Source: Thermobaculum terrenum ATCC BAA-798
Lineage (GTDB): Bacteria > Chloroflexota > Chloroflexia > Thermobaculales > Thermobaculaceae
Assembly: GCF_000025005.1 (NCBI RefSeq)
Contig: NC_013525.1
Span: forward strand, 1,142,501 to 1,206,500
Reading direction: 5' to 3'
Length of the DNA stretch: 64,000 bases
Part shown: positions 1-11,217 of the stretch, piece by piece
Numbering within the stretch: the first letter of the stretch is position 1
Layout: each line of letters begins with the position of its first letter
Notes under the pieces: model-generated
What the model saw: the letters and a program-made list of their open reading frames with translations, nothing else
What the model was told of the DNA's origin: nothing
Database searches by the model: none
Made by a program: the position numbers and the translations under genes

Positions 1-388
1 GATAGATGTTTCAGGAAAGAATGTAGTTGTTATCGGTAGGAGTAATGTAGTAGGGAAGCCCTTTGCTCAGCTAATGCTTATGAAGCATGCCTCAGTTTCC
101 GTGTTACATAGTAGGTCCAAATCGATCAGAGATTATACACTCAATGCTGACATTGTGGCCGTAGCCGTAGGGAGACCCAATACTCTCACTGCAGATATGG
201 TGAGAGAAGGGGTCATAGTTATAGATTTTGGAATAAATTTTGTGAACGATAGACTCGTAGGGGACGTAGATTTTGAGGCGGTTTCTCCATTAGCAAGCTT
301 TATTACTCCTGTGCCTGGTGGTATAGGTCCCCTAACCAACCTGATGCTGGCAAGTAATCTAATCAAGCTAGCGCTTACTCAGCCTTAG
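1..388 (+). CDS. folD: FolD, methylenetetrahydrofolate dehydrogenase/cyclohydrolase (3' part)
   Basis: This is the C-terminal part of FolD. The reading frame is open from the left edge of the window, so the true start lies outside. FolD interconverts 5,10-methylene-THF and 10-formyl-THF with NADP in one-carbon metabolism in the cytosol. The visible part starts in the Rossmann-like NAD(P)-binding domain: VVVIGRSNVVGKP is the family nucleotide-binding signature, and PVPGGIGPLT near the end is the second FolD signature. An internal ATG at 74 is not the start, because the family motif lies upstream of it in the same frame. The stop codon overlaps the nadD stop on the opposite strand by 4 bases. 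Confidence 0.95.
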   Translation, partial: IDVSGKNVVVIGRSNVVGKPFAQLMLMKHASVSVLHSRSKSIRDYTLNADIVAVAVGRPNTLTADMVREGVIVIDFGINFVNDRLVGDVDFEAVSPLASFITPVPGGIGPLTNLMLASNLIKLALTQP

Positions 389-1005
389 AGTGCACCACCG
401 TTACTACAGCCTACATAGAGCTTGTGATAATAGATATACTCCATAACCTTATCTGGAACGAGATATCTTATAGGTTCCCCCTTTCTTACTCTATCTCTTA
501 ACTCTGTACTACTAATAGGTATATGAGGCACATCTACTAAAAAGTATCTGTTTTTAATACAAGGCAACTCGGATTCGACTTTGGCTATATCGGGACCCAT
601 GCCAGCTCGCTTCATCACAGCTAAGTTGGCTAGGTACACTATCTTATTAGGCATGTACCAACGATAAAGCGAGGAGAACTCGTCTGTCCCAAGAAGGAAG
701 AAGAGTGAGTCGTTCGGGTTTAGCTGCTTGAGCGTCTCTAGGGTATGGACCGTGTAAGACACTTCTGGGCGTTTTACCTCAATATCGGAGAGCTCAAATA
801 GATTGTTTCCTTCTATAGCAAGCCTTACCATTTGGAGCCGATGCTCAGGAGGTGTGACCTGAATGTCTCTCTTGTGTGGAGGAATACCCGCAGGTATCCA
901 GAGTATCTTATCCAGTCCTAGTCTATACCGGACCTCCTCGGCTGCTGCTAGATGGCCTATATGTGGGGGATCGAAAGTGCCACCCATTATACCGATCTTT
1001 CCCAT
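385..1005 (-). CDS. nadD: Nicotinate-nucleotide adenylyltransferase NadD
   Basis: NadD transfers AMP from ATP to nicotinate mononucleotide, the penultimate step of NAD synthesis. The 206-residue length is normal. GGTFDPPHIGH at residues 8-18 is the nucleotidyltransferase signature with the HxGH motif at 15-18, and ISSTELR near residue 165 is the conserved C-terminal signature. The start lies 9 bases after the MscS stop, so the two genes are probably co-transcribed. No good ribosome binding site is close to the start (a GAGG sits about 16 bases upstream), which suggests translational coupling. The last ten residues extend slightly past the usual family end. Confidence 0.95.
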   Translation of the reverse strand: MGKIGIMGGTFDPPHIGHLAAAEEVRYRLGLDKILWIPAGIPPHKRDIQVTPPEHRLQMVRLAIEGNNLFELSDIEVKRPEVSYTVHTLETLKQLNPNDSLFFLLGTDEFSSLYRWYMPNKIVYLANLAVMKRAGMGPDIAKVESELPCIKNRYFLVDVPHIPISSTELRDRVRKGEPIRYLVPDKVMEYIYYHKLYVGCSNGGAL

Positions 1006-1014
1006 AGTCTTGAT

Positions 1015-1800
1015 TTATGCCTCTACTTTTACGTTGATGTTGACTTGTGGGTAGTGTTCTTTTATTTTAGCTGCGATCTCGCCTATCAATAAGCTGTCCT
1101 TAGGCAGCCAGTATCTCAAACCTAAAGTCGTGTTTTCATCCTCTATCAGGTCTATACGTGTCTCGGGTTTAGGCATCAGATTCAGCTCTGGAATCTCATT
1201 TGCTAGAGACGGATACCACTCTACGATCTGCAATATGACTTCTCTATTGGCCTTGATAGTAACCAGATAGGGTAGCAGGTTACTGGCTGCCTTATTGGAG
1301 ATGATGTCCGTCATCAGTACCGAATTGGGAATTATAACCTTCGTGCCATTATCTGTCTCTAATACGGTAGTCCTCAATTCTATAGTACGTACGTTTCCTG
1401 TTTGATCCCTTATTGTTATTCTGTCACCGATGTTGAATGGCTTCTCTAGAAGTATGTATATACCTGCTATGAAGTTTCTTAGTATATCCTGTAGAGCCAA
1501 GCTGACGGCTAAACCGCTAACACCAAGCACGGTGACTATCGCTGTGATCTGTACACCTACTAAGGGTAGGGCGGTAAGTATGCCTAAGATGATCACAGAA
1601 ACAAAGGCGATGTTAGATAGCAACGCCACGATTGCAGGATCTCGAAGAGCTCTGTTCCCGGTACGGACTATTCTGTCTCTTATATATCTGCCAATCGTGA
1701 TCGAGATTATGAGTGCAATCAGTAGGACAGCTATTTTGCCAATAATATCTGCAGCTTTAGTTAGGGTCTGCTGGGTAAGATCGTAGACCTGAGGAATCAC
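1015..1800 (-). CDS. mscS: MscS-family mechanosensitive channel
   Basis: This is a small-conductance mechanosensitive channel that opens under membrane tension to release solutes in osmotic downshock. The 261 residues contain three predicted membrane helices (about residues 15-40, 60-80 and 85-115). The third is glycine/alanine rich, as in the MscS pore helix, and is followed by the signature FNIGDRITI at the start of the beta domain. The C-terminal cytoplasmic domain is complete. The start is GTG with AGGGATG upstream. It follows the gyrA terminator and is followed within 9 bases by nadD. Confidence 0.9.
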   Translation of the reverse strand: MIPQVYDLTQQTLTKAADIIGKIAVLLIALIISITIGRYIRDRIVRTGNRALRDPAIVALLSNIAFVSVIILGILTALPLVGVQITAIVTVLGVSGLAVSLALQDILRNFIAGIYILLEKPFNIGDRITIRDQTGNVRTIELRTTVLETDNGTKVIIPNSVLMTDIISNKAASNLLPYLVTIKANREVILQIVEWYPSLANEIPELNLMPKPETRIDLIEDENTTLGLRYWLPKDSLLIGEIAAKIKEHYPQVNINVKVEA

Positions 1801-1832
1801 GTTTCATCCCTAAGGCGTTTTTGAAGAGTTTA

Positions 1833-1884
1833 TAGCAGTAGAGACTCAGAAATAGCAAATCAGGTTTCTGAATCTCTACTGCTA
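1833..1884 (-). terminator. Hairpin terminator after gyrA
   Basis: Arms at 1833-1852 and 1865-1884 pair over 20 bases. The single non-Watson-Crick position is a G.U wobble when read on the minus strand, which fits use by gyrA, whose stop codon lies about 10 bases before the hairpin. No long U tract follows. Confidence 0.65.
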
Positions 1885-1894
1885 GGGTTAGAGG

Positions 1895-4324
1895 TTATCT
1901 CTTGTGGTTATTGGCTATAATCGCGAGGCTAGTGACACTATCATTAGGCTTTAGAGTCATTAGAGATACACCGCGCGCTGCCTTGCTTTGTTTACTAATA
2001 GTATTGGTCTTTAATCTTACTACTTGTCCGCTGGCAGAGGCTATCAAAACTTCAGAATCTTCTGGTGCCATCCTGGCGGTAGCTAAATCACCCGTCTTCT
2101 CATCTATTTTGATAGCTCTAGCTCCTGATCCGGCCCTAGCTTGCCTGTTAAACTCATCTATAGACGTCCGCTTACCAAAACCTTTCTTAGTTACTAAGAG
2201 TATCTCTGCACCGCTTTGAACGACTTCCATAGCAACTACTTCATCGCCCTCTGATAACCTTATAGCGGTTACGCCTATTGCTTGTCTTCCAGTTGGGCGT
2301 ACATCAGAGGCTGGGAATCTTATTGATTGTCCCTTAGCAGTAAGGACGAGTATGTCGTCGTTGTCACCTAGGAGTCGAACATCTCTTAGCTCATCTCCCT
2401 CTTCTAACGACATTGCGATTAGTCCATTGGATCTAACTGATGAATACTCCTCTAGTGAAGTTCTCTTTATCTTTCCATTCTTGGTTATAGTTGTAAGGTA
2501 GCGATCTGGCTTGAATTCCCTGACCGCTATTACCTCAGTCACTCTCTCGTGTGGTTCTAGGTTAATTAGGTTGACTAATGGGAGCCCCTTAGAGGTTCGA
2601 CTCGAATCGGGTATCTCATGTGCCTTAATTTGGTAAACCTTACCCTTATTGGTGAAGAATAGGACGCTATCCATGGTATTGCACACTAGGAGGTGCTCTA
2701 CTACATCAGAGTCTTTGACTCCCACCCCGTTGACGCCTCTACCGCCTCTACGTTGTGTGCGATAGGTATCAGGTGGTAGTCTCTTAATATACCCCCTATC
2801 GGTTACGCTTACAGCTACCTCGATGTTTGGTATGAGATCCTCGTCTCTGATATCTCCGCTAGCTTCTACTATCTTGGTGCGACGTTCATCGCCATATTTA
2901 TCTCTGATTTCTTGGAGATCAGACTTGACTATGGCTAATACCTTTTCAGGGCTTGCCAGAATCGACTCATATTCCCTTATTTGGGCTCTTACTTCTTTGA
3001 GCTCGTCCTCTATTTTCTGCCTCTCCAGGGCTGCCAACCTTCTCAATTGCATATCCAGAATTGCTTGAGCCTGGACCTCGGTAAGTCCAAAGTCCTGCAT
3101 TAGCTTGGTTTTGGCAGCATCGGCACTTCTGGAGTTACGGATTGTATTTATGACTGCGTCTAAATTGCTGAGAGCTATCATTAATCCTTCGAGCACATGT
3201 GCTCGTGCTCTGGCCTTGCCGAGATCGTATTCAGTTCTGCGCCTGATAACTATCTGTCGATGCTCTATGTAATGCCGCATCATCTGCTTCAATGTGAGCA
3301 TGCGCGGCACGGTTCCGTCAACGAGAGCTAGAGAGTTGACGCCAAAAGTCGTTTGCATAGGCGTGAACTTATACAATTGGTTGAGCACCTTCAGTGGCTG
3401 AGCCTCTCTGCGCAGCTCTATAACTATCCGCATACCGTTTCGATCAGACTCATCTCTAATATCAGAGATACTTGGGATACGTTCTTCCTTGACCAGTTCG
3501 GCAATCTTCTCGATTAGAGCTGCCTTATTGACTTGGTAGGGAAGCTCGGTGACGATTATAGCTGAGCGATTGCCTCGCAGCTCTTCAATATGTGCCTTGG
3601 CTCTTACTATGATCTTACCTTTTCCTGTGCCATAGGCGGAGAGTATGCCCTCCCTGCCGAGAATAATACCTCCAGTAGGAAAATCTGGCCCTTGGACTAT
3701 CTTAGATAGATCCTCTATTGTGGCATCTGGATGATCGATCAGATAGATAAGACCATCACATATCTCGCGTAGGTTGTGCGGCGGGATATTTGTTGCCATA
3801 CCTACGGCTATTCCAGAGGAGCCATTGATCAGCAAATTAGGAATCCTGCTAGGTAGTACTACAGGCTCTCTCTCACTATCATCGTAGTTTGGAACAAAGT
3901 CTACTGTATCTTTGTCGATATCACGCAGTAGCTCCTCCGCAAGCCCTGTCAGTCTTGCCTCGGTGTAACGCATAGCAGCTGCGCTGTCACCATCAACGGA
4001 ACCAAAGTTACCTTGACCATCGACTAGGGGGTATCTAAGTGTAAAATCCTGAGCCATGCGTACCAAGGTGTCGTATACTGCTGAATCACCGTGTGGGTGA
4101 TATAGCTTCAGTACTTCACCCACAATACCTGCGCTTTTTCTGTATCTCGCAGATTGAGTGAGTCCCAGCTGGTACATGGCGTAGAGGGTTCTTCGCTGTA
4201 CCGGCTTCAGTCCATCTCTTACATCGGGTAGCGCTCTGGACATGATTACGCTCATAGCGTAATCAAGGTAGGATGAGCGCATCTCTTGATCTATATCAAC
4301 AGGACGTACTACACCTATTTCCAT
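1895..4324 (-). CDS. gyrA: DNA gyrase subunit A
   Basis: This is the DNA breakage-reunion subunit of gyrase, which works with GyrB to introduce negative supercoils. The 809-residue length is typical. The N-terminal winged-helix domain carries the catalytic tyrosine Y120 in [11 protein letters not shown]. The quinolone-determining loop [12 protein letters not shown] has S81 and D85, the unmutated residues. The C-terminal beta-pinwheel holds the GyrA box QRRGGRG starting at about residue 524, which separates GyrA from ParC. No gyrB is adjacent. It is transcribed divergently from purA and ends at a strong hairpin. Confidence 0.97.
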   Translation of the reverse strand: MEIGVVRPVDIDQEMRSSYLDYAMSVIMSRALPDVRDGLKPVQRRTLYAMYQLGLTQSARYRKSAGIVGEVLKLYHPHGDSAVYDTLVRMAQDFTLRYPLVDGQGNFGSVDGDSAAAMRYTEARLTGLAEELLRDIDKDTVDFVPNYDDSEREPVVLPSRIPNLLINGSSGIAVGMATNIPPHNLREICDGLIYLIDHPDATIEDLSKIVQGPDFPTGGIILGREGILSAYGTGKGKIIVRAKAHIEELRGNRSAIIVTELPYQVNKAALIEKIAELVKEERIPSISDIRDESDRNGMRIVIELRREAQPLKVLNQLYKFTPMQTTFGVNSLALVDGTVPRMLTLKQMMRHYIEHRQIVIRRRTEYDLGKARARAHVLEGLMIALSNLDAVINTIRNSRSADAAKTKLMQDFGLTEVQAQAILDMQLRRLAALERQKIEDELKEVRAQIREYESILASPEKVLAIVKSDLQEIRDKYGDERRTKIVEASGDIRDEDLIPNIEVAVSVTDRGYIKRLPPDTYRTQRRGGRGVNGVGVKDSDVVEHLLVCNTMDSVLFFTNKGKVYQIKAHEIPDSSRTSKGLPLVNLINLEPHERVTEVIAVREFKPDRYLTTITKNGKIKRTSLEEYSSVRSNGLIAMSLEEGDELRDVRLLGDNDDILVLTAKGQSIRFPASDVRPTGRQAIGVTAIRLSEGDEVVAMEVVQSGAEILLVTKKGFGKRTSIDEFNRQARAGSGARAIKIDEKTGDLATARMAPEDSEVLIASASGQVVRLKTNTISKQSKAARGVSLMTLKPNDSVTSLAIIANNHKR

Positions 4325-4446
4325 CTTCCTATGACAACCCCCTAGTTGTAGTCGCAGTGCTTAAAAAGAGAAATTTTGTTCACATAACAATTATACCGGT
4401 TTAATAGACCAGATATCTAACCTTTAGATGGAGATATAAAAGCTTA

Positions 4447-4452
4447 TATAAT
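4447..4452 (+). promoter_or_regulatory. Candidate -10 box for purA
   Basis: TATAAT stands 46 bases before the purA TTG start, with a weak -35 match (TTAGAT) 17 bases upstream. It is the best sigma-70 match in the gyrA/purA divergent gap. Confidence 0.4.
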
Positions 4453-4474
4453 GTTCGGGGGTATTACCCGATGA

Positions 4475-6795
<2,321 letters not shown>

Positions 6796-6875
6796 ACGCT
6801 ATTCCTCCGCATCTTGCTTCACACACTTTGAAAGTTATACTAGCAATTATCTTTACTTACATACCAAATAAATAT

Positions 6876-6907
6876 GGGCCATATAGCTAAGTCTAGCTAT
6901 ATGGCCC
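6876..6907 (-). terminator. Perfect 13-bp hairpin after the SSAP-like gene
   Basis: Arms 6876-6888 and 6895-6907 are perfectly complementary with a 6-base loop. On the minus strand the hairpin is followed by a T-rich run (ATATTTATTTGG). It lies 21 bases past the stop of the gene at 6929-7534. Confidence 0.8.
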
Positions 6908-6928
6908 ACTTCCTAAGCTAGTTACTTC

Positions 6929-7534
6929 CTAAGCGACTCTGTCAGCCTTCAGCATGTCTATAAATCTGGAAGCCTCCCATCGAGTGAGCTCCTGAGGGCT
7001 ATGCCCATATATACTTTGGCATTTCTCATCTACCTCTTCCCTGCTCATGTTGAGGCTGTTCTGAGCTATGGCGTATATAGCATTAAGCTGCTTTTCGGTT
7101 ATACTTCTAGCACTAATTGCTCTTGCTTCGGTACTGGGAGCAAATTCTGCCGTATTATCTCTTTCTAGTGAATCTGCTTCGGATGTACGCGTGGATTCTG
7201 GCTCATCTTCTGCTAGCTCTTCTAGAGCAGCTACGCCCACGTTGACGGCGTCTCTCAAAGCTCTTGCCTTTGCCCGGGTCTCAGCCATCCTTATGAGATG
7301 TAGACTCATGAGCTTCGATACGTTCTCGGGAGATGCATCCCCAAGACCTGTAAAGGTGCCTTTTTCTGTCTGTACTGTAGCTTTACATATAGCTACGTGA
7401 CCGTTCTCCGGCGTAGGTATTTGCAACAACTCTGTTTCTATCCTCTTTAGCCCTTGAGCGTGTGCTTCCTCTAGCAATCCGGCATATAGGACGAAGCTCT
7501 TTCCCTGTCTTTCGATTATAAATTCTTTCTTCAC
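6929..7534 (-). CDS. Putative Rad52/ERF-like single-strand DNA annealing protein
   Basis: I cannot assign this protein firmly. An N-terminal alpha/beta domain (FVLYAGLLEEAHAQG, then CKATVQTEKGTFTGLGDASPENV) leads into RMAETRAKARALRDAVNVGV, a helix typical of phage ERF/Rad52-like annealing proteins. A charged linker rich in Glu and Ser follows, then a C-terminal helical module (QLNAIYAIAQNSLNM) of the kind often found at the end of phage recombination proteins. Such proteins anneal complementary single strands. The start is GTG at 7534, because GAGGTG lies 6 bases upstream; an in-frame ATG at 7603 would add 23 unrelated residues and has no ribosome binding site. No phage genes are nearby, so this looks like a resident chromosomal gene. 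The functional call is inference from motif resemblance. Confidence 0.55.
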   Translation of the reverse strand: MKKEFIIERQGKSFVLYAGLLEEAHAQGLKRIETELLQIPTPENGHVAICKATVQTEKGTFTGLGDASPENVSKLMSLHLIRMAETRAKARALRDAVNVGVAALEELAEDEPESTRTSEADSLERDNTAEFAPSTEARAISARSITEKQLNAIYAIAQNSLNMSREEVDEKCQSIYGHSPQELTRWEASRFIDMLKADRVA

Positions 7535-7627
7535 CGTTATCACCTCGGAAATAATGAACGCTTGTTCACTTAGTAGTATATGTGTTAATAGGATGTTTGT
7601 CAAATTAGTGAATTTGCGAACAGAAGA

Positions 7628-8344
7628 TCATGGCTGGAAGAGGTAACCTACACCTGGTACGGTGAGAATGTGTTTGGGGTGAGCAGGGTCTTCTTCTATA
7701 CGCTGTCTGAGATAATAGATGTGAGTCTTAACTAGGCTATCATCTGCTGCCACACTATAACCCCAAACATTTCTCATTAGGTCTTCTGTTGGAAGCACTT
7801 CTCCTTGATGCATTACCATGTATCTGAAGAGTTCGAATTGAAGCTTAGTTAGCCTAATTAACTCCCCCTTGTACCTTACCTCCATATGTTGGAGATCTAG
7901 CTGAAAAGGTCCAGCTATGATTCGCTGGTTTCCACTCGCATTGTTTGATCTTCTAGCAAGTGCTCTTAGTCGGGCTATTAGCTCTCTAGGTGAGTAGGGC
8001 TTAGTGATGTAGTCATCTGCTCCGAGTTCCAAGCCGTGCACTATATCCGCGTCTTGCCCTCTAGCGGTAAGCATGATAATTGGTACAGAGCTATTGGCTC
8101 TCAGTCTTGCGCAGACCTCAAATCCATCCACCTGAGGCATGGCTACATCAAGCACGACCAAATCTGGAGAATCAGAGAAGACTTTGTCTAAGGCTTCTTT
8201 ACCATCTATGGCCTTTATAACTTCGAATCCTTCTCTTCTTAGAGTAAAAGCAAGGATATCTAGCAGATCCAGGTCATCATCTGCTATCAGTACTTTCAGC
8301 TTCTTTTCTATACCAGGTCTATTATCGTCGGTAGACTTTATCAT
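7628..8344 (-). CDS. OmpR/PhoB-family response regulator
   Basis: This is a DNA-binding response regulator, 238 residues. The receiver domain has the acidic pocket DDD at 22-24, phospho-acceptor D66 in VVLDVAMP and the conserved K115 in ITKPYSP. The C-terminal winged helix ends in HIYYLRQRIEEDP and GVGYLF, as in PhoB/OmpR. The gene overlaps the upstream kinase gene by 4 bases, so the two are translationally coupled and are a cognate pair. Its target genes cannot be read from the sequence. Confidence 0.93.
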   Translation of the reverse strand: MIKSTDDNRPGIEKKLKVLIADDDLDLLDILAFTLRREGFEVIKAIDGKEALDKVFSDSPDLVVLDVAMPQVDGFEVCARLRANSSVPIIMLTARGQDADIVHGLELGADDYITKPYSPRELIARLRALARRSNNASGNQRIIAGPFQLDLQHMEVRYKGELIRLTKLQFELFRYMVMHQGEVLPTEDLMRNVWGYSVAADDSLVKTHIYYLRQRIEEDPAHPKHILTVPGVGYLFQP

Positions 8345-9405
8345 TTTCCTTGTATTCGGCTCTCAATGGGAAGGGTAAACCAAAAGGTGGTTGATTTTCC
8401 AGATTGGCTCGTAACCCCTACCGTCCCTCCATGCAACTCCACTACTTCTTTCACGATTGCTAGGCCTAGTCCGGTACCTACGGGACTCTTATCTGAAGTG
8501 CTAGCTCTATAAAAACGCTTGAAAAGCATTGCTATTTCGTTCTTAGGTATGCCCGGGCCTCTTTGCCTTACGGATATTCTTACCAAGGTGCCTTCATTGG
8601 CCATTATAAGTTGTATAGGCTCATTCGGAGGACCGTACCTGCTAGCATTAGATAGTAGATTCACTATTACACTTATAATCCTTCTTTGGTCTACAAATAA
8701 AGCTGGGGCTTCACTAATAGTTCTGATTTCTAGCCTCTGATTCTTGCTATTTAGTAATGGCTGGACGAAGTCGATTGCGTCTTTGACTAAGGATTCTACT
8801 GAGGCCCAGCTTTTCCTCAGGTGAAGCGTGCCATTTTGTATCGCTGCTACATCTAGTAAATTACTGACTAGCGATTCCAACCTACGGGTATTCCTATGTA
8901 GGAGGTTAATCATGCTGCCTAATTCAGATTGGGGTATGTCTTTGTAGTCTTGTAACATCACCTCGGTAGTAGCAACCAAAGCCGTCAAAGGGGTCCTTAG
9001 CTCATGAGTGACGTTACTCAAGAAATCGTTCTTGGCTTCTTCTTGTTCGCTTGACAGAAATATCCGGTGCAGGAATAGACTACCTGATCTTGATCTAATG
9101 CTCTTGACAAGCCAAGTAGCCGTCTCCCCATTGATGGCTACTGGTACGAGTACCTCTTCACCTGCTATCTTATTGCCTTGCAAAGTGTTTTCTATCTTTT
9201 GGTAGTCTTCAGCTGTTAGGATATTACTTAGATTAGACGCTTGTCTTAGGTTTAAGAGTTCTCTTGTAGAATCGCTATATCCTAGAATGTCCCCATTTTT
9301 ATTGGTTAACAAGTAAGGATCACATAAAGACCCTACCAGACCTATCTGATCTGGTAGGGTCTCTAGATAACTTGAAACAGATGTTTCTGCTTGCTCAAAA
9401 TCCAT
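8341..9405 (-). CDS. Cytosolic PAS-domain sensor histidine kinase
   Basis: This is the kinase partner of the response regulator just downstream. The 354 residues have no membrane segment or signal peptide. Residues 20-115 resemble a PAS sensor (LLTNKNGDILGYSDSTRELL). The H-box is NVTHELRTPLTAL with H134. The ATPase domain has an N-box (NLLSNASRYG), G1 (RQRGPGIP) and G2 (GTGLGLAIV). The signal is therefore probably intracellular. It starts 16 bases after the sigma-factor stop, with only a distant GAGG, so co-transcription with the sigma factor is likely. Confidence 0.9.
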   Translation of the reverse strand: MDFEQAETSVSSYLETLPDQIGLVGSLCDPYLLTNKNGDILGYSDSTRELLNLRQASNLSNILTAEDYQKIENTLQGNKIAGEEVLVPVAINGETATWLVKSIRSRSGSLFLHRIFLSSEQEEAKNDFLSNVTHELRTPLTALVATTEVMLQDYKDIPQSELGSMINLLHRNTRRLESLVSNLLDVAAIQNGTLHLRKSWASVESLVKDAIDFVQPLLNSKNQRLEIRTISEAPALFVDQRRIISVIVNLLSNASRYGPPNEPIQLIMANEGTLVRISVRQRGPGIPKNEIAMLFKRFYRASTSDKSPVGTGLGLAIVKEVVELHGGTVGVTSQSGKSTTFWFTLPIESRIQGK

Positions 9406-9421
9406 AGCTGAATTATTACAG

Positions 9422-10813
9422 CTAATCCTCTAGAAAGTCTCGTAACTGCTTTATCAAATGGTTTTCCCTTAGCCTACGCAAGGCGGTACACTCTATTTGT
9501 CTCACCCGTTCCCTAGTTATAGCAAATTCGTTACCTACTTCTTCAAGTGTCCTACATTTACCGTCAACTAACCCAAACCTCAGTTCCAGAACCTTTCTCT
9601 CTTTTGGTGGAAGGTTCTGGAGGACTGAGTTAATTTGTTCCCTAAGTATGTCATTCGCCGCTTTTTGCACTGGATTTAGCACGTGGACGTCTTCTAGGAA
9701 ATCTCCTAACATGCTATCACCGTCTTCACCTATAGGGGCTTCCAGCGACACAGGGAACTTGGAAGCCTGTTGTATCTGCACAACTTTCTTCATAGGCATA
9801 CCTAACTCACTGGAAAGTTGCTCTATTGTAGGTTCATGCCCGAGCTCTTGTTGTAACTTCTGACTTGTCTTATGGATCTTACTGACGGTTTCGCATACGT
9901 GGACTGGAAGACGTATGGTTCTAGATTGGTCTGCTATTGCTCTAGTTACTGCTTGTCTTATCCACCAAGTCGCGTAGGTCGAGAACTTGTAACCGCGAGT
10001 ATAGTCAAACTTGTCAGCGGCTCTCATTAAGCCTATGTTGCCTTCTTGTATAAGATCTAGTAGTGACAATCCTCTGCCCAGGTATTTCTTAGCTATACTT
10101 ACCACTAGCCTTGTATTGGCCTCTATCAGCTTACACTTCGCTCCTTCTCCTTCTTTTCTTACCTTATTCCAGTGGTTGATGACTATACTTTTGTTGGCCA
10201 ATAGGACCTGTGATACTGTTTTGACATCTGGACACTTATTTGAGCGCTCTATGTATTCCGTGATGAGAGGGGGGAGCAAGTACATGTCTTGCTCTGCTTC
10301 CAGCAACTTCTTGACTTCTTCGTCTTTTGCAAATGACTCACGTGCGTGTGTTATAGCTGCTTGATAGAGCTCAGATAGAGGTAAGCTTACGTCTGTGGGA
10401 AGCCACTCTTTTGCTTGCACGTAACCCAAAGATGCGGATTTATATATCTTGAGAGCTACTAAGGTTACATCCGCATTTGTGTGCTGTTGAAGCCAGTATT
10501 CATCCAACCTACGAGATAATTCTATCTTCCTGGCAAGGATAACCTCTTGCTCTGCCGTTAGTAGTGGGACCTTACCAATTTCTCGAAGGTACATCTGGAC
10601 TGGCTCGTCCAGATCGTCAGCGTAGCCTTCTATATGTTCGAGATCACTTAGGTCACTACCTTCCTGGTCTACATCGTTAGTAGCGTCATCAGAGAATTCA
10701 ATCGCTATGTCTTCACTCTCTAATTCGAAGCTTTCTTCAGATTGTAAATGAGCATCTTCTATGAACGACCCATCACTGGGTATGCTAATACGGAACTTGT
10801 AATCTTGAATCAT
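9422..10813 (-). CDS. RNA polymerase sigma-70 factor (RpoD/SigA-like)
   Basis: This sigma factor recruits core RNA polymerase to promoters. The 463 residues have an acidic N-terminus, region 1.2 (DEPVQMYLREIGKVPLLT) near residue 70, a non-conserved insert of about 100 residues, and region 2 with DLIQEGNIGLMRAADKFDY and the -10 recognition helix YATWWIRQAVTRAI. Region 3 follows, then region 4 with the helix-turn-helix RTLEEVGNEFAITRERVRQIE. The full set of regions fits a primary or closely related group 2 sigma factor. AGGAGG precedes the ATG. The HK/RR pair follows within 16 bases. Whether this is the main housekeeping sigma factor cannot be decided from this window. Confidence 0.9.
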   Translation of the reverse strand: MIQDYKFRISIPSDGSFIEDAHLQSEESFELESEDIAIEFSDDATNDVDQEGSDLSDLEHIEGYADDLDEPVQMYLREIGKVPLLTAEQEVILARKIELSRRLDEYWLQQHTNADVTLVALKIYKSASLGYVQAKEWLPTDVSLPLSELYQAAITHARESFAKDEEVKKLLEAEQDMYLLPPLITEYIERSNKCPDVKTVSQVLLANKSIVINHWNKVRKEGEGAKCKLIEANTRLVVSIAKKYLGRGLSLLDLIQEGNIGLMRAADKFDYTRGYKFSTYATWWIRQAVTRAIADQSRTIRLPVHVCETVSKIHKTSQKLQQELGHEPTIEQLSSELGMPMKKVVQIQQASKFPVSLEAPIGEDGDSMLGDFLEDVHVLNPVQKAANDILREQINSVLQNLPPKERKVLELRFGLVDGKCRTLEEVGNEFAITRERVRQIECTALRRLRENHLIKQLRDFLED

Positions 10814-11217
10814 TATCCTGGCCTCCTACTCCTGCTCTGCACCTACCTGCATTAATAGCCTCTAGTTATAAAAATAAAATATGTGCTAGGCCAGGATCTC
10901 AGCCAGTATCTAGATAACTGCAATTACTCACTGAATTTATGGTCAAGAAATGAAGGGTCAAATACATTTTGTAGATCATCGCGCCGCCTATGTTCCTTTC
11001 TGTTATTGATTTCTCAGGACGACGACCACGAAATCAAGGACCAAAGACCCTTTGAACTTATACTACTCCAAATATTAGCTTCTGTCTAGTATTGTTTGTC
11101 AAATAGTGACGGGTGCTAATTGCCAATCATTCTATCTTTACTGTTTGTAATTCATATAAGTGGTGTACCAACTTGTAGGGTGTGCTGGTATCCTATACTC
11201 CGAAAGGAGGTTGAGCA
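10814..11217. other. 404-base divergent intergenic region (sigma factor / dnaE)
   Basis: This is the longest non-coding gap in the window. It holds a good candidate promoter for the sigma gene (11074-11102, minus strand) and the dnaE ribosome binding site AAAGGAGG at 11203-11210. A 68-codon frame at 10883-11089 has no ribosome binding site or recognisable composition and is not called. I see no tRNA or strong hairpin. Confidence 0.6.
11074..11102 (-). promoter_or_regulatory. Candidate sigma-70 promoter for the sigma factor - HK - RR operon
   Basis: On the minus strand, a perfect TTGACA (11102-11097) is followed after 17 bases by GCTAAT (11079-11074), a four-of-six -10 match. If used, it gives a leader of about 250 bases before the sigma-factor ATG at 10813, long enough for regulation. 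Confidence 0.45.

Noticed and set aside
4456-4470. Small CGGG/CCCG hairpin before purA, considered as a purine riboswitch
   Set aside because: Only a 4-base stem, with none of the three-way junction features of a purine riboswitch.
10883-11089. 68-codon open frame between the sigma factor and dnaE
   Set aside because: No ribosome binding site and no recognisable protein composition; it lies in a divergent promoter region.
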